Assembly: GCF_003626755.1 (NCBI RefSeq)
Contig: NZ_RBCJ01000003.1
Location: 687,859-751,858 of the forward strand
Origin: Ulvibacterium marinum
Lineage (GTDB): Bacteria; Bacteroidota; Bacteroidia; Flavobacteriales; Flavobacteriaceae
Direction: 5' to 3'
Length of the DNA stretch: 64,000 nt
Shown here: positions 60,009-64,000 of the stretch, piece by piece
How the letters are laid out: each line of letters starts with the position of its first letter
Numbering within the stretch: the first letter of the stretch is position 1
The notes under the pieces: model-generated
What the model was told of the DNA's origin: nothing
Seen by the model: the letters and a program-made list of their open reading frames with translations, nothing else
Databases searched by the model: none
Made by a program: the position numbers and the translations under genes

Positions 60009-61325
60009 ATGAGAAACACTATTTTCAAGTCTATTATCTGGGGACTGGTCATCGCACCGATACACCTTTTATCCAGTGAACCCCTAACCGAACCTTTGCA
60101 ATCCGAGAAGAGTAAAGAAGCAGGGGAGTACACCCTGATAGTCGAGGGATATGACTGGGGCTCGGCCGCCAGCCGAGTAATCCTGTCCTTGGATGAAACC
60201 GTATCGTCCGTCGGCTCCAATGATTATGAAGTTTCCGTACGGCGCAGTACCGAACACGCCCAGATTCCCGATGAAATGGCCTCTGGACAGCGGACAGTAC
60301 AGTATGTCTATATATCCGATAAAAATGGCAATAGGGTGGCCGAAGGAAAATTCCTGACCCTTCTCCTTACCGTAGGGCCGGATATGGTTCTTGCCTCACC
60401 TATGCAATACATTCCCAGCGCAGGGGGAAATTTATGGATAGATTACCATATGACCATTACAAACACCAAGACCGGTAAGGTTTGGGACAAAGAGACGAAT
60501 CGGATTCTACCTTTGGTCAACGAGTTCGATTTAACCGGAAAGTATGTGCACAACAATGACATCAGTCTAACCTATGCCTCTTTTAAACCTAAGACCTCAA
60601 ACAAAAAATCCCCCCTTATTATATGGCTTCATGGTGGAGGGGAGGGAGGTACCGATACAACCATTCCATTGATGGCCAATAGAGCGGCCAATTATGCCTC
60701 GGACGAAATACAGTTCCTTTTTGGAGGGGCCCATGTACTGGTACCCCAAAGCCCTACCTTTTGGATGCAAAGCGCCTCTGGGGAATACACGCGCGGAAAG
60801 GAAAATGATATTTACAATGAAGCGCTTATGGGCCTTATCAAAAAATATGTGGCCGACCATCCCCAAATTGATGCCGACCGAATCTATATAGGGGGATGCT
60901 CCAATGGGGGCTATATGTCGCTGAAATTGATTATCCTATATCCCGATTATTTTGCTGCTGGTTATATTAGCGCATTGGCCTATCAGTCCCAGTTTATTAC
61001 GGACGAACAGATACAGAAAATTAAGAATGTACCCATTTGGTTTGTCCATTCCAAGGACGACCCAGTGACTATCCCGGAAGAGACGGTAGTACCACTCTAC
61101 AAACGATTAATGGAAGCGAATGCCAAGAATGTCCATTTTTCATACTACGACAATGTAGTGGACATTACGGGTTTCTTTGGTGGTCCCAATTACCGGTATC
61201 ATGGCCATTTTTCATGGATCTATTCGCATGCCAACCATGCCGATTTTGATTTTCAGGGCAATCCTGTACTATTAGAAGGCAAACCTGTAACCATCATGGA
61301 GTGGATGGCCGCGCAGCGGAACTAG
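60009..61325 (+). CDS. exported alpha/beta-hydrolase esterase/peptidase with N-terminal beta domain
   Basis: The 438-residue product has a signal peptide (IIWGLVIAPIHLLSSEP). An N-terminal ~180-residue beta domain shows YTLIVEGYDWGSAASRVILS. The hydrolase domain has IIWLHGGGEGG (oxyanion), IGGCSNGGYMSLK (Ser nucleophile), VHSKDDPVTIPE (Asp) and HFSWIYSHANHADF (His). This resembles PHB-depolymerase/prolyl-oligopeptidase-like esterases of Bacteroidota. The start at 60009 is chosen for the signal peptide. Confidence 0.78.
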   Translation: MRNTIFKSIIWGLVIAPIHLLSSEPLTEPLQSEKSKEAGEYTLIVEGYDWGSAASRVILSLDETVSSVGSNDYEVSVRRSTEHAQIPDEMASGQRTVQYVYISDKNGNRVAEGKFLTLLLTVGPDMVLASPMQYIPSAGGNLWIDYHMTITNTKTGKVWDKETNRILPLVNEFDLTGKYVHNNDISLTYASFKPKTSNKKSPLIIWLHGGGEGGTDTTIPLMANRAANYASDEIQFLFGGAHVLVPQSPTFWMQSASGEYTRGKENDIYNEALMGLIKKYVADHPQIDADRIYIGGCSNGGYMSLKLIILYPDYFAAGYISALAYQSQFITDEQIQKIKNVPIWFVHSKDDPVTIPEETVVPLYKRLMEANAKNVHFSYYDNVVDITGFFGGPNYRYHGHFSWIYSHANHADFDFQGNPVLLEGKPVTIMEWMAAQRN

Positions 61326-61453
61326 GGATTCAGGAGTTCCACGGATTTGATTTTTCCTTTTTGGCTAAGCAAAAGAACAAGCAGAAAAGCCCTTTGCTTT
61401 TTTGTACTTTTAGATGAATTAAATTATCAAAAAAAGAAAAGCACACAGCACAT

Positions 61454-62383
61454 ATGAAAAACGGAATAGCATTGCCCGATTTGCCATTTGAGGAGTGGAA
61501 GGAAACTCGATTGACCGTACATCTGATTCTGCAAATCATAGGGAAGACACGTTTAAAACTGACTACTCGGAAAAATCATTGGTGGTATATTACACTTTAC
61601 GTCACTTCCCGGGGATTCGGTACCCATAGCATTCCGGTCAATAACGGACTTGACACCCTGGAGATCGATTTCAATATAGTGGAGAAATCCGTTGTGCTAG
61701 CTCATAGTTCGTACGAACCCATTCACATTTCCCTGTTGCCCAATCCCACCATAGCCGAATTTTACGGACATTTTATGAACGCTCTGGCCAGTTTTGACCT
61801 GCATCCCAAATTCATTGAAAAACCCTTGGACCTGGGTATTGAGACCCGTTTTGACGCTATCAAGGAATACCATCATTATGATTGGAAATATATCCAGACA
61901 TTCTGGAAATTGATGCGATGGAATAACGCTGTTTTTCAGGAGTTTAGCGGCCGGTTTTATGGGAAGACCTGTCCTGTGCATATCTATTGGCACCATATGG
62001 ATCTAACGGTGACCCGGGTTTCGGACAAGAAACTTCCGCCCATGGATAAATCAGCGCGTATTCTGGAACGGGATACCTATTCCCATGAACAGATTAGTTT
62101 TGGGTTTTGGGCAGGTGACGACAATATGCCGGAGCCCATGTATTATGCCTATACCTATCCCTCTCCGGAGGGCCTGGATGAAGAAACTTTGTTGCCGGAT
62201 GCCGCAAAATGGGTAGAGAGCAATGGGAGCCCTATGGCCCTTTTGCGCTATGAAACGGTGAGGAATTCGGAAAATCCAAGGACCATGGTATTGGATTTTT
62301 TGGAAAGTGCCTACCAAGCCGGTGCCAAACGGGCAAAATGGAATATTGCCGAATTAACGGTTCCTTCCTTGGAAGATATTTAA
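61454..62383 (+). CDS. DUF5996 family protein
   Basis: The 309-residue soluble protein has the DUF5996 pattern: LPFEEWKETRLTVHLILQII, then GKTRLKLTTRKNHWWYITLY, HHYDWKYIQTFWKLMRWNNA, HIYWHHMDLTVTRVSDK and an EQISFGFWAGDDN block rich in Trp. No catalytic role is known. It lies ahead of the AraC regulator on the same strand. Confidence 0.85.
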   Translation: MKNGIALPDLPFEEWKETRLTVHLILQIIGKTRLKLTTRKNHWWYITLYVTSRGFGTHSIPVNNGLDTLEIDFNIVEKSVVLAHSSYEPIHISLLPNPTIAEFYGHFMNALASFDLHPKFIEKPLDLGIETRFDAIKEYHHYDWKYIQTFWKLMRWNNAVFQEFSGRFYGKTCPVHIYWHHMDLTVTRVSDKKLPPMDKSARILERDTYSHEQISFGFWAGDDNMPEPMYYAYTYPSPEGLDEETLLPDAAKWVESNGSPMALLRYETVRNSENPRTMVLDFLESAYQAGAKRAKWNIAELTVPSLEDI

Positions 62384-62435
62384 AACCAGCAACCGTTGAT
62401 TTATAGTTTATGGCAGAGAAAATAGGCAGTTGTTC

Positions 62436-63245
62436 ATGAGGACCGCAATCAATACCTACAACAAGATTTCTCCATATGCCCATATAAAAATTGAGCCTTT
62501 TGATGTCAATAAGCGGTATACCAAGCCCCACAGACACAATAAGTATTTGGAACTGGTTTATTTCAGGAAGGGTTCGGGTTTTCACCATATGGACCTTAAA
62601 AGATACCGTATAGAACCGCCGGTAGTTTTTGTAATCCAAAAAGACCAGGTACACCATTGGGAAATCAATACCCTTCCCGAGGGATTCGTCATCATCATCA
62701 AAGCGGAATTTTTGGAGAGGACCCTGGATAAAAAGATCAACCACCAACTTGGGCAGTTAAACCAGAAACAAGTTATTGATGTTGGGTCGGATCCTACCAT
62801 CGATGGCCTCTTTGAACTACTGTGTCGGGAAACGAGGCAAAACACTTCAGGTCAAAACGAAGTAATCGAGGGATCCCTAAAGGCCTTATTGGCCAAGATA
62901 CTGAGCTATGCCATAACGGAAAGCGCTCCCTCTATGGGAGACAAGCTATCCCAATTCAATGCCTATTTGGGAAAACAACTAAAAAACGACGTTTCGTACT
63001 ATGCTGAAATGCTCAATACGACTTCACAAAATTTAAATGCCCTTTGCCAAAAGGAATATTCAAAAACAGCCTCCAAGGTAATTGCCATACATATCATAAA
63101 AGAGGCAAAGCGCTTGTTGAACTTCACGGACCTTTCGGTTACCGAAATCGCTTTCAAATTAAATTTTAAGGATGTTTCCCATTTTGTGAAGTACTTTAAA
63201 CGGCACGAGGGCAAGACCCCGATTCAGTTCAAGAAACGGCAATGA
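62436..63245 (+). CDS. AraC-family transcriptional regulator
   Basis: The 269-residue product has an N-terminal cupin-like sensing domain (KPHRHNKYLELVYFRKGSGF; PVVFVIQKDQVHHWEI). A C-terminal double helix-turn-helix follows (KNDVSYYAEMLNTTSQNLNA; LSVTEIAFKLNFKDVSHFVK, then YFKRHEGKTPIQFKK). It is likely an activator; it may regulate the beta-barrel receptor 80 bases downstream. ATG at 62436 is used rather than the upstream TTG. Confidence 0.87.
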   Translation: MRTAINTYNKISPYAHIKIEPFDVNKRYTKPHRHNKYLELVYFRKGSGFHHMDLKRYRIEPPVVFVIQKDQVHHWEINTLPEGFVIIIKAEFLERTLDKKINHQLGQLNQKQVIDVGSDPTIDGLFELLCRETRQNTSGQNEVIEGSLKALLAKILSYAITESAPSMGDKLSQFNAYLGKQLKNDVSYYAEMLNTTSQNLNALCQKEYSKTASKVIAIHIIKEAKRLLNFTDLSVTEIAFKLNFKDVSHFVKYFKRHEGKTPIQFKKRQ

Positions 63246-63325
63246 TACCTTAACTTTTTCAAATACACCGTCAGACCTTATCGTCCTGGTGTAGCTTTGG
63301 CATTTAGCATACCTGTATTTTTCAA

Positions 63326-64000
63326 ATGAAGCTACGCCTGCGCATTCTGCCCATCTTACTTTTTATTTCACATTTTGCTTTTGCACAGATTACCGGAAAG
63401 ATTATTAACAGTGATAATGACAACCCTCTAGAATATGCTACAGCAGTTTTATATGATCAGGAAAATGGTGAACTGGTAACCGGGGTAATTACGGATGACG
63501 AAGGTGTCTTTACCCTAATCGACCTAAGAAGGGGCATGTACTATCTGGAGGTTTCCTTTATTGGCTTTGAAACCAAAACTATTCGTGATATACAATTCAA
63601 CGCCCGTACCGGTGTCAACAAACTTGGAATCATAACCCTTGACATTGGATCGAACCAATTAAATGAAGTGGTGGTACAGGCCGAAAGTGCCACGGTAATC
63701 AATAAGATAGATCGGCAGGTATTCGAGGCTTCCAAATTTCAGAACAGCCAAGGTGGAAATGTGACGGATGTGCTTAGAAACCTACCCTCGGTTGCCGTAA
63801 ATGGCTTGGGCGAGATCAGTGTACGCGGAAGTACCGGATTTGTACTATTGCTCAATGGAAAACCGATACAGGGTGATGCCACCGTTTTGTTAAATCAACT
63901 CCCAGCAAATTCGGTGGAAAGGGTAGAAGTGATTACAGCGCCCTCAGCGAAATATGACCCGGAGGGAAAAGCAGGCATCTTGAACATCATTATGCAAAAA
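63326..64000 (+). CDS. outer-membrane beta-barrel/TonB-receptor-like protein, 3' end off the window
   Basis: The open frame from ATG 63326 runs 225 codons to the window end. It has a signal peptide (ILPILLFISHFAFAQ) and a carboxypeptidase-regulatory-like domain (ITGKIINSDNDNPLEYATAV; YLEVSFIGFETKT). The plug-type segment DVLRNLPSVAVNGLGEISVR, then VERVEVITAPSAKYDPEG, matches the receptor at 56826. The barrel lies beyond the right edge. The upstream AraC gene is a possible regulator. Confidence 0.88.
   Translation, partial: MKLRLRILPILLFISHFAFAQITGKIINSDNDNPLEYATAVLYDQENGELVTGVITDDEGVFTLIDLRRGMYYLEVSFIGFETKTIRDIQFNARTGVNKLGIITLDIGSNQLNEVVVQAESATVINKIDRQVFEASKFQNSQGGNVTDVLRNLPSVAVNGLGEISVRGSTGFVLLLNGKPIQGDATVLLNQLPANSVERVEVITAPSAKYDPEGKAGILNIIMQK

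Overview
The window reads as chromosome of a marine Flavobacteriaceae-type Bacteroidota (Maribacter/Zobellia/Arenibacter-like; genus not determinable from sequence alone). The evidence is a tmRNA whose tag ends GESNYALAA, a TAnnTTTG-type promoter before typA, several outer-membrane beta-barrel/TonB-receptor-type proteins, three sulfatases, a Bacteroidota-type tyrosine integrase, and low GC with weak Shine-Dalgarno signals.

Region 1 (1-4530): the left edge cuts a minus-strand gene encoding an HNH nuclease domain fused to the start of an AAA ATPase, probably a defence gene. It is followed by two unrecognised plus-strand genes (one an exported beta-barrel protein), a DUF2188 gene, a small GIY-YIG nuclease gene and about 115-bp tandem repeats.

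Region 2 (about 4532-21201): I interpret this AT-rich 16.6-kb stretch as a genomic island integrated in the 3' end of the tmRNA gene. A tyrosine integrase (19721-20941) sits beside the tmRNA. A 15-bp exact copy of the tmRNA 3' end lies at 4532-4546, next to the GIY-YIG gene. The cargo looks like defence and stress genes: a translationally coupled patatin phospholipase/TPR pair; a three-gene operon with a nucleic-acid-sensor-like protein and membrane segments; a HipBST toxin-antitoxin system with four operators spaced exactly 40 bp; an orphan winged-helix protein; and a metallophosphoesterase-NTPase fusion. Two copies of a structured non-coding element (9663-9973 and 15898-16445), with one compensatory base-pair change, bracket the middle cargo. 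Gene relics (GIY-YIG, DUF2188, an unknown C-terminus) show repeated turnover.

Region 3 (21.9-38 kb): ordinary chromosome with catabolic and housekeeping genes. These are a lysine-forming saccharopine-dehydrogenase-like enzyme, a PHP phosphoesterase, a minus-strand run kdsA-DUF3857-sulfatase-sulfatase, typA with its promoter and terminator, an SDR, polyphosphate glucokinase, a third sulfatase and a serine hydrolase.

Region 4 (38-53 kb): small-protein, membrane and regulator genes. It includes an EEP hydrolase, a nonsense-mutated membrane protein, DUF2306, a Crp/Fnr regulator, sterol desaturase-like and ABC-TM proteins, two paralogous WYL regulators around DUF4345, an ECF42-type sigma factor with its YciI partner and two YHS-type proteins, an esterase and an AlkD-like protein.

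Region 5 (53-64 kb): dienelactone hydrolase, MBL hydrolase, a LytS/LytTR-type two-component pair, a TonB-receptor-like beta-barrel with a PepSY protein, an exported esterase, DUF5996, an AraC regulator, and a second beta-barrel receptor cut by the right edge.
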